DNA of 64,000 nucleotides from Ziziphus jujuba (lineage: Eukaryota > Streptophyta > Magnoliopsida > Rosales > Rhamnaceae): contig NC_083379.1 of assembly GCF_031755915.1 (NCBI RefSeq), forward strand, positions 16,167,501-16,231,500. Reading direction: 5' to 3'. The notes beneath the pieces were generated by a model that saw only the letters and a program-made list of their open reading frames with translations, was not told the origin of the DNA and searched no databases. Positions 37,499 to 49,290 of this stretch are shown here, piece by piece. The stretch's first letter is position 1. Every line of letters starts with the position of its first letter. A program made the translations under genes and the position numbers.

Positions 37499-39167
37499 AA
37501 TGGGACCGATGGATTCGGATTTTCACTTCTCTTTTTTTCTCTCTCTGTTTAGGTCATGTTCCCTGTTATGATTAGGAAATGATTATCTAAAATATTTAGT
37601 TATTAGATTATGTATTATTATTTTATTAATTGAGAAATAAATATAATTTTAATATAACAAATACATATATAAAAAAATTTAATTAATAAATTATTTTATA
37701 TGCATAATTATGGAATAATATCATATCGTTTAAAATTGTAACCAAAAAATAAAATAAACTATAGAAAAAAATAATTGTTTTTTTGAGTTAAAGTGGAATT
37801 ATATTATTTGAACACACAAGAATAGGGATAAAAAAAATCTTGATTGGTGGGGTTTGTCCCTTTATCTTTGGTAGTCATATTTGTTTACATATCCATTTCG
37901 CTAAAAAAGAAAAAATGTTTTTCTTTAAAAAAAAAAAGAAAATGTTTACTTTGAGGTTTTCTATTCTTTTTAATACATTTATTATTATTATTATTTATTA
38001 TTTTAGCTTACGTTTGTACGCTTGATTAGCAACTTCTAGTTTGTAGATCAATATTAGTCTTTTCACGTCAATAAAATTCTTGATATATGTTTTATTAATA
38101 GTTTGTATATTTTATTTTTGTGATATTTATATAGAAAAGAATTTTCTATTATGATATTTTAATAAATTTTTCATCAAAATTTCATTTTTTGTTTAAGAGT
38201 TGATATATAAAATTATTTTTTAAATTTAAATAAGCTTAAACGAAATTCACTTTATCTTCTTAAATTTGAATGCATCACCTAATTCATTTATATGACCAAA
38301 ATATATTTAAATCTTAATCATTAAAATAATATAAAAGCTAATAATAAATGTTTTAGTATCTGTTTGACATAGATTTTTGGGGTCAAAAACTTTACTTGTA
38401 GGTTAAAAGCTATTTTGTTAAAAAGTAAAAGTGTTTAACAAGACTTAACAAGTATTTGCTAACCAAAAAAATAATTTTTTAAAGCTCTTTTGGAAAAGCT
38501 CAAGTTTTGTACTTCTCTTGAAAGCTCTTTTTTTAAACTTATATAGAAATTCAATAAAAATTTAACATACCTTTTCAATTTACAACCAAACACTTATTAA
38601 TTTTTTAATAAATTTTTTTTTTTTTTTAAATCTACCATACAAAGCTTTACAGATTAAAAATATACTTTTATGGGATATCTCAAACAGACTCTTAGTAATT
38701 TTCCCATTAATATCCTCATATATATATGCATATATATGTTTAGTCACTTGTGACATTGATATGATATTATAATATTATATATATAAATATATATATATAT
38801 ATTATATCAATGTTTTAAATTTAATTTTAAAAAACAAATATTCAAACCAATTAAAACAAATCTAAGAAATCTAACGAGTATGATAAATTACTTTATTTTA
38901 ATATATTATAAAATCAACCTTATAGAAAAACTAATCACATATATATATGGTGGTAGCTAATAATATTGTAAGAGTACTAAGTCAAAGTTTTATGTTTTAA
39001 CAGTCAATGGTCATATGTTTATAATATGCATGTTTTCCATTGTTTGAGTTTTTGTACCATGCATGCAGCTTGCCTTTGCATTCCTGATTATCGTGGAGAC
39101 CCATTCTTTATGGGGTGTTAAATTTCCTGGTTAAATAAGGAATCAAGACAGATTAAAAATCAAAATT

Positions 39168-40660
39168 TTAGGTTAGAGTTAGGAAGATAACGGAACTTTT
39201 ATCCGATAGACTTAGCAATAAGAATAGCAATTTATCCTGCACAATCTAAAAATCATGGTGCACCGTCCTTAAAGGGGCAATTTTTCCTCAGTAAGTTAAG
39301 GTTGTGGGGTGGGTTTGAAGCAAAATTTTATATCCCGAATTAAGGTCGGGGCAGGACCGAGGAATAAAAACCCTGCTCCCAAACTCGGCCCAATCTTTAT
39401 ACTTATTTATTTATTTATTTTGATATTTTTAATTTACCTAATTATTAAATAAATAAATATAAATATATGACTTTGTCATGTGTGTACTTTTACAAACTTT
39501 ATATATATGTATTTGAAGTTTTGGACCATTGCATTATATTTTTGAAATATGTATTTCATTCTAATTTTGTATTTTGACATCATTTATTTTATTGTACTTT
39601 TGTTGCATTTTAGATACTTTATTTATATTTTATTCGCAAATAAAATTATTTGTATATAAATTTCTCCAAAAACAAACATAAAAATTATATCATAAATGAG
39701 TTGAGTTAAGGAAATTCTTGCCAATTACCCCCCCCCCCAAAAAAAAAAAAAAGCAAAGTGGTGGTGCAGGGAATGGGTTGCTCTGTCCCGATAAACATAT
39801 CCACGTTCTCACCCTGCCTCTAAAAAACCAGGAAAAACCACGGGACGGGAATGAAATTTAAAAAACCGACCTCTACAGCTAGCAACAAATCATGTGGAAA
39901 CGAATTCATATCGTGTCCATGTCCTAGGTTGGAATTGGGGAGATAACAGAAATTCTATTCGATAAACTTAGTAACAGATCTGTGGAAACGAATTTGTATC
40001 GTGTCGTATTGTATTCTATTTATATTAAATTATACTCATTCAAGCATGATTTGTTAAACTAGTTGGTGAAAATATTCATATTCAAATTCATTTTTTAACT
40101 CAACAATTCATTCATTACATGACTCATTAACAATTTAAGGTTTTTTGATGGACATAAGTTAAGCATGAACACATTACTTATTTGGCCCGTTTGACCCATA
40201 TATTTTATATTATATTTTTATAAAATATTATTTTTATTATATAAAAAAGAAGAAGGAAAAACTGACATTTGCTATCAACGTATATATTACCAAAAATATA
40301 TATACATATATAATGTTTTTACCAATCAAAATATATTTAAACAAACACAAAATAATAATATTATATTAGCAAAATAAGAAATATACTTTTTTTTTTCACG
40401 AAAAGAGAAATGAAAAAACATAAATTATTTAAAACACTACAACTATATTTATAAAACTAGATCTATTTTTCAATTATGATGCAATTACTAAAATGCCTCT
40501 TTTAATGAGTGAAATGTATCATTTGGGAATTTCATTTGTTATGATTCATTAACATAACGGGTATTAATGAATTAATTTATTATCAACCCAAATTGTGTTA
40601 GTTAAATTCAAACAGCAAATGATTTCTACAGATTTTAAAAGATTTTATCAAATCTACTTT
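39168..40660. mobile_element. Degraded dispersed-repeat region with internal duplications
   Basis: A block of about 54 bases at 39171-39224 (TAGGTTAGAGTT...CTTAGCAATAAG) reappears at 39925-39977 with roughly 20 percent change. A second motif, GTGGAAACGAATT, occurs at 39894-39906 and 39981-39993, followed in both by a TATCGTGTC word. Between them are GGGGCAGGACCGAGGAATAA and ACCACGGGACGGGAATG motifs typical of dispersed plant repeats. No coding region, terminal repeat or target duplication was identifiable. Confidence 0.5.
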
Positions 40661-40679
40661 CCAATTCCTATTCTGTCTT

Positions 40680-40700
40680 ATATATATATATATATATATA
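40680..40700. repeat. (TA)n microsatellite
   Basis: About ten TA units in the AT-rich part of the gene-poor stretch. Confidence 0.9.
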
Positions 40701-43253
40701 CATTATTAATATATATTTGTATATATTATAAATTTTTTTATACTTAAAATAAAATTATATATATATGAATATATACTATATTATTTTTTAAAATAGATAT
40801 ATTTTTGTTGAAAAAATTATTATTATTATTTTATTGTTGAAAAATGGGGAATTTCCGCCGCACTCTTATTTCCTTCTTAGAGATTCCTCGCTGGACCCAA
40901 TCCTGACTTAAAAAAAGATTAATTACACTGCATATTTTTAAATTTTTTTTTAATTATAATTGAATACATTGATATATGTGATAATTACAAATCAATCCTT
41001 ATCATTACCACATTAGTGTTAAAGTTGACGGAGAAGGATTATAATAATCATTTGACACAATGTGATCTCTTCTTGATGATAGAAACGTTTCAATTTCAAT
41101 AACAAATTACATAAATGCAGTATAAATTTGATTTCTTAGTTTATTAAATTTTTACTGGTGAGATTTGACCATCTGAGCCTTTGAACCATGTGTAGCCAAG
41201 TTGTCATATGGTAATAGAAAAGGATTTAAGATGTGATTAAATTAGAAAAGAAAAGCTTCCCAAATTCTCCCAGTTTTGATCGGTTGCTCTTCTCTCTGTA
41301 TATAGTAATATCCCACCTCCCTATTCCATCTCTGTCACTCAATCTATGTACCAACTGCTCTCTCTCTCTCTCTCTCTTTGTGCATTTTTTATACACTACA
41401 ATTCTGCGAAAAAGCCTAAGAAATTCCACATCTCTTGGGCCTTTGATGGTCCTTCTCGACCGGTTGATGTAACAAGTCAATTCCAATCCCTCACAGACTG
41501 CTGCTTTGGACAGTTTGCTTTAAGGGATTATTGGGTAGGTTTTTCCATTTTCTCCTCTTTTTATTTCTTAACCCTCCATCCAATGTTTCTTATCTGATTT
41601 CGAAACCAAAGATTGTGTGTATGCAAAGTAGATAATATTGGCCTTTTTTTCAACTGGATCACTAACGTTTAGTCTCAAAACATTGGTAAAAAAATAAAAT
41701 AAAAATAAAATTAGAATAAGAGCAGTAGAAAGTTAAAACCAAGTTTTGGTCCTTTTTTTATTTTTAATGGAAGCCAATGGTTTACGGGGTGGATTGTTTT
41801 CTGGCTTGGGTTATGGAATGCTAGGGCTAGATATGCCTTTACACCAGCTACAAAACCCCCCAAATCTCAAAACCCACATCGTGTACACCCCCAAGTGGTT
41901 AACCGTAACCCATTTTTAATCATCAACCTTACCCATTTTCAGAAGAAACGTAACGACAAAAATAAAAATGAGATAAAGAAAAACCCTCACCTATGTTAGT
42001 TTCCTCACTTCTTCCTCTCTTTTGCGTTCTACCCTCTCCAATCGTTTCTATACTGGATTATGGAGGAAAATCCCTTCCTTTTTCACTCCAAAATTACTCT
42101 ACATACTGTTGGGTTTGGTTTTTGCAATTTTACAAGCATCTGGCGTATGGAATGGCAGTGGCAAAGTTTCAAAAATCACAGTTATGTCAAATGACTATTA
42201 TACCTTTTTTGGGTCAACTTTAACACTAATGTGATCCCTCAACTTTAACACTAATGTTGTAACGATAGATATTGATTTGCAATTATCACATATATCAGCA
42301 TATATTAAGTATCCGATTAAAGCTTCCAAAGTGTAATATAATTAACCTCTTAAAAAAGAAAATGTACAGGCAGAGTATTGGGAAGGTCGCCTTGGCTCAA
42401 CCAGTTTTATTGTCATTCCTAAACTGATCTTTTTTATTTTTATTTTTTTTGGTGATTGATGTTTAAATTTTTTTCTTTGTTTGCTTGAAATTGATGTTTA
42501 ATTAGATTATTTTTAACCTTTTTTAGCAAATATGATTGGTATAGACCTTAATCATATGCATTAACCTAATATCGATCTGCCAATATTATAGATTTGGCTG
42601 TTATACAAACACATAAAAGGATATTTGCTTGTTTGTATTATAATTTTTATTTTTGATTAATATATTTATATTAATTTGAATAAATTATATTTTATATGCG
42701 ATCATTAGTTAATTAACGTGTATACGCGTAGTGTACTATTGGTTAATCGTCCCCACATCGTTACAGTAATGTATAATTTTCATTCCATCAAGAACCAATA
42801 TAGTATATGGTAAATTTTGTCAATTAAGGACAACTCAACTTGGCATTAGCGAAGGAATGTGCATTAGCCATAGGCAATCTAATACTAAGTTATGAATTCT
42901 TAACTATAGGCTTATTTTATTCTATTTTTTTTCCTATGACACTTCGAATAAAGTAGTAACACAAGAACAAAGAAGATAATATATATATATTTTTTCTAGT
43001 CATTCTATCATCATCCTATTCCTAGCCATTTGATTTGTATAATGGTGTCAACTTTTTTTCCACGAGGCAAAAAAGAGGCTTCGTTGGCACTCATCAACGG
43101 TAGAGTACGAAATTACAGCGATTTATTTATGTGAGTCTTCTCAAAGCTCAAAAAAGAATAAACAAAATTTACCCACCCCACAAAAAAAAAAAAAAAAAAA
43201 ATGATATAGTTACTTAACATACAAAGATAATTTAAGAGAGTCCTACTCCAACC

Positions 43254-43325
43254 GGATCCGTGGCGCAATGGTAGCGCGTCTGACTCCAGATCAGAAGGTT
43301 GCGTGTTCGATTCACGTCGGGTTCA
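43254..43325 (+). tRNA. trnW: tRNA-Trp (anticodon CCA)
   Basis: A 72-base nuclear tRNA gene without intron. The acceptor stem GGATCCG pairs with CGGGTTC, using two G-U pairs, and A is the discriminator base. The D arm has GCGC/GCGC stems around AATGGTA. The anticodon arm TCTGA-CTCCAGA-TCAGA carries CCA at 43286-43288. The T arm has GTTCGATTC (B box). A CAA triplet sits at 43249-43251, 3 bases upstream, as usual in plant tRNA genes. CCA 3' is not encoded. It lies 318 bases before the PPR gene on the same strand. Confidence 0.97.
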
Positions 43326-43339
43326 ATCCCCGATTGTAT

Positions 43340-43350
43340 CTTTTCTTTTT
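43340..43350 (+). terminator. RNA polymerase III terminator of tRNA-Trp
   Basis: TTTT at 43341-43344 and TTTTT at 43346-43350, about 16 bases after the tRNA end, with a longer T-run at 43354-43364 as backup. Confidence 0.75.
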
Positions 43351-43512
43351 CTTGTTTTTTTTTTAAAATTTTTTGGCAGGTCAACTGGAATTTTTACGAT
43401 AATCAGACAACTAAGAATCTATGGAAATATGTCAACGGCTCTGCATAACAAACTATCTGATTTACCACTACACTCGTCTACACGTAACATTTCCCCTGAT
43501 AAATGCAAAATC

Positions 43513-43518
<6 letters not shown>

Positions 43519-43546
<28 letters not shown>
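43519..43546 (+). repeat. (CT)n tract in the PPR gene leader
   Basis: About 14 CT units roughly 100 bases upstream of the PPR ATG. Pyrimidine patches of this type are common around plant transcription starts. Confidence 0.85.
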
Positions 43547-43547
<1 letters not shown>

Positions 43548-43591
43548 ACTTTCTTTCTTCGTCTTCTACTCAACTGACTACTCTCTTCTGC

Positions 43592-43627
43592 AAAACCCTA
43601 GCTTTCCATCTACAACAAAACCCTAAA
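43592..43627 (+). promoter_or_regulatory. Two telo-boxes in the PPR gene leader
   Basis: AAAACCCTAG at 43592-43601 and AAAACCCTAAACC at 43615-43627, both within 52 bases of the ATG. Telo-boxes are common in plant genes for ribosomal and translation factors, which fits a mitoribosome-associated PPR protein. Confidence 0.55.
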
Positions 43628-43643
43628 CCACACCTCCAAAACC

Positions 43644-44831
43644 ATGTCTCTCTTCTCTCGCCTCCGTCAAGCTTCTCTCTCCCGCCGCCACTTCTCCACC
43701 ATCCTCTCCCCAAATTCAACAACCCCACTTTCTTCCAAAGAGAAAACCAGAGCCGCACTCTCTCTCCTCAAAACCGAAGAAAACCCTAACCGCATCGTCG
43801 AGATTTGTAAAGCCGCCTCGCTAACGCCCGAGTCCCACCTCGATCGTATCGCACTCTCCGTGGCCATTAACAAGCTCTCCAAGTCCAACCATTTCGAAGC
43901 CATCCGCGAATTCATCGACGACCTCAAATCCCGCCCCGACCTCCGCACCGAACGTTTCGCTTCCCATTCCATCGTTCTTTACGGCCAGGCCAATATGATT
44001 GACCACGCCGTTCTCGCTTTCAAGCAGTGCCGTGATCTGGGTGTTTCCCATTCCGTTAAAATGCTCAACTCTTTGATTTTCGCTTGCATTCTGGCCAAGA
44101 ATTACAAAGAGGTCAATCGGATTTTCCTCGAGTTTCCGAAAAATTATGGGATCGAACCGAATCTGGAGACTTATAACTGGGTGATCAAGGCGTTTGCCGA
44201 GTCGGGTTCGACTAGCTCTGCGTATTCGGTGTTGGCAGAGATGGATAGAAAGGGCGTGAAGCCAAATGCGACGACGTTTGCGAATTTGATTTCTGGGTTT
44301 TATGCGGAAGAGCGGTTTGATGATGTTGGGAAGGTGACGAATATGATGGAGAAGTATGGGCTTAGACCAGGACATACTGCATACAATGCCAGGATTCTTA
44401 GTCTGTGTAAATTGAGGAGGTCGGCGGAGGCCAAGGCTTTGTTAGATGGCATGTTGGCAAGGGGAATGAAACCCAATTCAGTCACATATAGCCATTTGAT
44501 TCATGGGTTCTGTAAAGAAGGGAATTTGGACGAAGCCAAGAAGCTATTTAAGAGAATGGTGAATAGTGGTTGCAAACCGGATAGTAACTGCTATTTCACC
44601 ATGGTTTACTTCCTGTGCCAAGGGAATGATTTCGAGTCTGGCTTGCAGTTTTCCTTGGAGAGTATGGAGAAGAATTGGGTTCCGAATTTTTCGACCATGA
44701 AGACTCTTGTAGATGGTCTTGTGAGTATTTCAAAGGTAGCTGAGGCACGGGACCTTATTGCCAAAATCAAGGAGAGAATCACCGTAAATGCAGATAAATG
44801 GAATGAGATTGAGTCCAGCTTGCCGCAGTAA
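43644..44831 (+). CDS. PPR336: Mitochondrial pentatricopeptide repeat protein, PPR336/rPPR1-like
   Basis: An intronless gene of 395 residues. The N-terminus MSLFSRLRQASLSRRHFST is a basic, acid-free amphipathic mitochondrial presequence. Six canonical P-class PPR motifs of about 35 residues run at 138-173, 174-208, 209-243, 244-278, 279-313 and 314-348. Examples are TYNWVIKAFAESG, TYSHLIHGFCKEG and GCKPD. No E, DYW or SMR domain is present, so it is not an editing factor by structure. Length and neighbours match Arabidopsis PPR336 (rPPR1), a protein associated with mitochondrial ribosomes; that function is inferred. The first 450 bases are markedly C-rich compared with the rest. It lies downstream of tRNA-Trp and converges on the cardiolipin synthase gene. 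Confidence 0.9.
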   Translation: MSLFSRLRQASLSRRHFSTILSPNSTTPLSSKEKTRAALSLLKTEENPNRIVEICKAASLTPESHLDRIALSVAINKLSKSNHFEAIREFIDDLKSRPDLRTERFASHSIVLYGQANMIDHAVLAFKQCRDLGVSHSVKMLNSLIFACILAKNYKEVNRIFLEFPKNYGIEPNLETYNWVIKAFAESGSTSSAYSVLAEMDRKGVKPNATTFANLISGFYAEERFDDVGKVTNMMEKYGLRPGHTAYNARILSLCKLRRSAEAKALLDGMLARGMKPNSVTYSHLIHGFCKEGNLDEAKKLFKRMVNSGCKPDSNCYFTMVYFLCQGNDFESGLQFSLESMEKNWVPNFSTMKTLVDGLVSISKVAEARDLIAKIKERITVNADKWNEIESSLPQ

Positions 44832-46622
44832 AGGTATGTGCGCAATCAAGTAGTGTTAGATGGAAACCATGAAGAATGAAATTATGACAAGAGGAATATT
44901 TACATGAAAAGGGATTATTTTTTTGTTTCCTGGAGTAGAGAAAATTCATGATTGTATTTTTCTTGTTGAGTTCTTGACCCACATTTGTTTGTTACCATCA
45001 AATGAAAGATGAATTTTTGACATAAGACAGTGTACCATTGGAACTGTTTTGGATATGGATGGTGGCTCTGGAATATGGTTGATCAAGCCATCATTATGCA
45101 ATGAAACTTGAATAAGATCTTCTTTCTCAAGACTTTGTCGAATTATTGATCAATTTGCCTGATTGCCTCTGGCACTGGTTTGTTTTATCATAGTCTGGTC
45201 GTTGGTTTTTAGACGGCATTTGATGGGAGAAACATTTCCAATCATGGAGCAAAAATGTATTCGTCTATGTTCCAGGTTGTATTTCTTCTGGTTGAAGACG
45301 TTTAAGTGCATTCTGTAATTTGCTATTGTAATCAGACTTCAACCGGTCATCTCTTTTGAACCTTTTCTCCCATCCGATAACAATGTTTCTGTAGTGCCTG
45401 TTCTTTTGAGTCTTATCGATTCACACACCCTTCATTTCGGTTGCGGTTGATGATGTGAATTTATTTTATAGGAAATTAGACTTGAAAGAGGGTGTCATTT
45501 TCACGTACATGCCAAGTCTCAATGCTATTTCAATGATGTAATCATATTTTTAATAAGTATTAATATTAGGTTAATTTAGCATGTCAATGGTGTAATCATA
45601 TTTTTATTAAGTATCCATATAAATTTAGCATATCAGTGTGAAGTTATCATCAATACAACCTCAAGAAAATAGCATAAATATTAGGTTTTGGCAATAAAAT
45701 CCTACCACATGATATCCTTATATCATACCAACTAAAGCATAAACCTATTGGGCCAAGTTGAGCATTTTAATTTAAAGTGTTCATAGCCGTAAAAGCTCGT
45801 CACGCTGTGTACGTGTAGGCAGCCTGTAATTATTTTCTTTGTTGTTTTTTTGTTTTGTTTTGGCTTTTTTTTTTTTTTTTTTGGGGTTAATAAACCCTTT
45901 CTTTGTAGTTTTGGACGGACGTTAACATGTGAACTTGAGAGGTTAATTACAAAGGTCTTCGTATATGACATGATTCTAATATTAATATTATACAGCTTTT
46001 CTATGTTATATAATTGTCACTTCAGGGCAAGCCCATTCTTCGGTTTGGTAGACAAATATGACATCTTGAAACTCAACCTTAAATTATTTATATGGTACAA
46101 ATAAATAGAAGGGAAAAAAAGAAAAAAAAGAAAAAAAAAGAGCAACACTTATAAGGAGCTTGCCGATACCATTTCAACCTACATTATTTTGTACCACAAT
46201 CAAATTGCAAGTTATAATATATCACGAGAACAATCATCCTTTATTCCCAAAAAAAAGGAAAAAAAAAAGACAATTCTTTGCACATAAATAACTAAATGGC
46301 ACATCTAATTAAATCAAATCAATTTTCCTTTCCAAATGCCTCAACGCTTCGCACCATCAACCCCAACCGTCTGGTGAGATCTTTGTTGGGAACGATTTCC
46401 CTAATGACCAGATAGCCGCCTTTCAACTTTCTCATATCTCATACAATTGCGTGGATTCGCAGCATTTACCCTCATTTTGCTTCGAGTTGACTTCCCAGCT
46501 TATCTTTCTTCAACCTGGTAGTATGTACATAACAAAACTGGTTCTTGAAAATTCTTAACGGTGAGGTGCATCTAAAACTCAATTTGTTTTCTGACAGACT
46601 TGCCACATTGAAATAATTTAAA
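44832..46622. other. Convergent intergenic region, PPR gene to cardiolipin synthase
   Basis: This holds the PPR 3' flank, a 54-bp two-copy tandem duplication (45530-45637), and T- and A-runs (45865-45882, 46110-46140). The right end includes the cardiolipin synthase 3' UTR. No gene supported. Confidence 0.6.
45530..45637. repeat. Two-copy 54-bp tandem duplication
   Basis: Units 45530-45583 and 45584-45637 both start TCAATGRTGTAATCATATTT and end TTAGCATRTCA, differing at about ten positions. Confidence 0.85.
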
Positions 46623-49168
46623 CTAGGGTTTCCCAGCTGTCAATGCAGTTCTTTTCCTCATGTGTTGTGCTCCATAAGCTGCCGTGGAAGCAACTGTCGT
46701 TGAAGCTACCAACCAACTGCATGAATGGAGAAAAACAACGGACACTTAAATACACAGATAAACCAAAGGAGCTAAAGAATATATAAAATGAAGTTGTCAC
46801 CAAGTCACCTCAAGTATGTGATGTATGACTGAGTTTCTAGTGTCCCAAATTCTGGTTGCAGAAGAGCTCCCGCAACTAAAATCAATTGGAAGACTGTATT
46901 CAGCTGTCAACATACACAGCTTCTTTTAAGCATCTGTTATCTCAATCAACAGCAACTAAAAATATCTAGGTGATTTTTATTATCCAAGTTGTACTATTAA
47001 CACTACGAACTATCATACCACAATGCATAAATCTCAACAAAAGTTTTTTTTTTTTTTTTTGGCTGAATATTTCAAAAGGTGATCTTGGGAACACACAGCT
47101 TGAGAATGATGCCAATCCAGAAATAATAAGCAATTTTCCAATCAACTGGAAAATTCAGAATGCTGTTAGGCTTACAAGTTATGAATTAGGACACCAAATT
47201 GAATCCTTTCATGAGAACATTACTTGATCTTTCAATTCAAGTAAATTATTGGTTTAGCATTCCCCACCCCCTCCCCAATAAGAAGGTGCAGGAGGATAAC
47301 TCAGCCTGTTCAGCAAAGAATGGTAATATAAATATAACACTTTTCTGTAAATCCCTTCTTTATTGTCTGTCACCAGAAATTCAATTCTCAGCTCTGAGGT
47401 TCCATTACCGAGCGATGAATAATAAACAGGAACACACTGACAAATTGAACTCTGAGGTTCCATTGCTGAGACTAAAAATAAACAGGAACACACAAGCTTT
47501 TGGTACTGCTTAGACGACATCAAGCATCCTGAGATGGTTCTAGTAGTTTCCAAGTGTACTGTTTCTACCCTAAACATCATAACAAAATAGATCTGAGAAA
47601 GAATAAAACTTACCTTGCTAAGAAAGAGAGGTTCAACTTTCTGACGATGGGTCCCATCAAGGTTGAAAAAATCAAACCAACTTTTCCACTAACAAAAGAA
47701 AATTTAAAAGCCGCAAAAAAAGAGGTTTTAGCTTCATATTTAATCAAGTTTCTTCAGGCAAAATAATGACCGAGGATAAAGGAAAAAGAAGAGAAAAATC
47801 CGAAAACCAAGTATAAATTTGGCATTTACCTCCCAGCCCAAGCCAGAAGCTCTTTGATAAATTGCACCGCCAACGAGTCCAACATCTCGCAACACAATGA
47901 GTCCAACAAGTCCAGCTTTACAACCCAAAAACTAAATTTAGTTAGTCTACTTAGCGGAGAGACATTGAAGTATATGCAAGGAGCATAAACCCATATTCTA
48001 ATTACACAACTGTTATGGCGCTCTACTTATAAAGACATATAAAATATATGTATATATATATACATTGGAAAGAAAATTGGATACTTACGGTGAAGAAGAT
48101 CCTTATGTACCATTGCTAAAGCAACGCATCCAATAAGAACCTTAATTTATCATAGGAAAAAATATCAAGTGTCAAAAACAGACATCCAAAGCACTGACTA
48201 AAAAGCAATCAATCAAAACCATTACAACTTGGCTTCAAATTCGACCCAAACCCCCAAAAAAAAAAAAAAAAAAAAAATTAAGAAAAAAAAAATCTTTATA
48301 GTTTACCTTATCAGCTAGGGGATCAAGATAGGAGCCAACAACAGAGTTGATTTTCATCTTCCTTGCTACGTATCCATCCAGCTAAACAATGCAAGAATGA
48401 TTATCAATCCAGCTAAACAATGCAAGAATGATTATCAAAATCATTATTTTTTTTTAAAAAAAAATTTATTGACACAATTAACATTGTCCATACCCAGTCA
48501 GTTGCCCCAGAGATAGCCAAACCCACCATTGCAGAAGAATACAATTCATTCGTAATCATCCTGCATACTCATTGTTAATTGCATTTCTAATTCCTAAGTA
48601 AAAATGTCCACACATAGAAAAAATCATTGGAAAAAAAATAAAAATAAAAATATGTGAAATAGGCATAGAGAATGAATTTATACCATCCAAGCACAGGACC
48701 AGATATTAACCGACTAATCGATATCAAATTCGGCAAGTTTACAAAGCTCTCAACGAAACCGTCACTCGATGACTCCTTAAAATCAACCCGATCCAGCACG
48801 ATCCGTCCGGAGGATGAGACCGACTCGAATTTCAATCTGAGAGGAAATTCGGTTCTTTTCCGAAGCAGATTCAAATTCAAAGCTTCGATTTTCCGGCGAA
48901 CAACACCATTCAGCGGAGTGGCGGACTGCGAGAGCTTCCATGGTGGGAATGAGAGGAAGAGCGGGCCTTGAAAAGGGATTATCCAATTGGAGAAAGGAGA
49001 TAAGAGTCTGGTAGAAGGTTGAGATGGCAAGCGAAAGAGCGGGTGGTAGAGAGGATGTGCAAAAGGAGAGTATATAGGAGCCGAAATCGAAGAGTTTGTG
49101 GCAGTGAGGAAATTTCTGGATCTGTTAGGGTTTCTAATTAGGGCTTTCAGTGATCTGCAAACCGCCAT
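46623..49168 (-). CDS. CLS: Mitochondrial cardiolipin synthase (CMP-forming)
   Basis: Eight exons on the minus strand: 49168-48684, 48560-48494, 48381-48307, 48140-48089, 47915-47830, 47688-47614, 46903-46809 and 46716-46623. They total 1029 nt and 342 residues, the plant family length. The first 130 residues are Ser/Arg-rich and acid-poor, consistent with mitochondrial targeting. The CDP-alcohol phosphatidyltransferase signature D-x2-DG-x2-AR-x8-G-x3-D-x3-D is complete across the exon 2/3 junction, with acidic residues D183, D186, D204 and D208. The enzyme joins CDP-diacylglycerol and phosphatidylglycerol to make cardiolipin in the inner mitochondrial membrane. Later exons encode further hydrophobic helices. 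The intron 2 acceptor is tandemly duplicated. The other possible call, PGP synthase, is less likely given the plant-CLS-like PLFLSK and the length. Confidence 0.92.
48376..48437. repeat. 31-bp tandem duplication covering a 3' splice site
   Basis: Units 48376-48406 and 48407-48437 are identical over 31 bases (starting ATCCAGCTAAACAATGCAAG). Each contains the TTTAG|CTGGAT acceptor of cardiolipin synthase exon 3. The unit next to the exon gives start 48381; the copy would give start 48412. Confidence 0.95.
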
Positions 49169-49267
49169 TACTGAATCATTCTTCGAATCTGAGGGTTAAA
49201 GATGAAGAAGATGATGAAGAACATCATTAGGCTTTTGCAGAGGTTTAGGACTAAGGGCGACACGTAG

Positions 49268-49290
49268 CACGTGCATGGCATGCGCACGTG
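49268..49290 (-). promoter_or_regulatory. Twin G-boxes upstream of cardiolipin synthase
   Basis: CACGTG at 49268-49273 and 49285-49290, separated by CATGGCATGCG so that the whole block is close to a palindrome. It lies about 100 bases before the ATG. G-boxes are bound by bZIP and bHLH factors such as the PIF and ABF groups. It may act on the divergent PBL kinase too. Confidence 0.5.

Larger units (their letters stand above)
35891..43253. other. Gene-poor stretch of about 7.4 kb
   Basis: 35891-36260 is the TOM1-type leader/promoter with a GA tract (about 36046-36074). 36300-37290 is AT-rich with no gene seen. 37300-37560 is a GC-richer island with promoter motifs. 37570-39100 is very AT-rich with TA runs. 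39165-40660 carries decayed, partly duplicated repeats. 40680-41220 is AT-rich. 41226-42240 has moderate composition and several short ORFs of unknown meaning. 42300-43250 is AT-rich up to the tRNA gene. I see no gene that I can name. Confidence 0.6.

Noticed and set aside
37306..37575. 89-codon ORF in the promoter-like island
   Set aside because: Starts with GTG, has no domain or splice context; the block is better described by its motifs.
40680..40700. AT/TA runs as attachment sites or origins
   Set aside because: Ordinary plant microsatellites with no associated element.
43821..44375. Minus-strand ORF of 184 codons
   Set aside because: Lies wholly antisense to the PPR gene, which has clear repeats on the plus strand.
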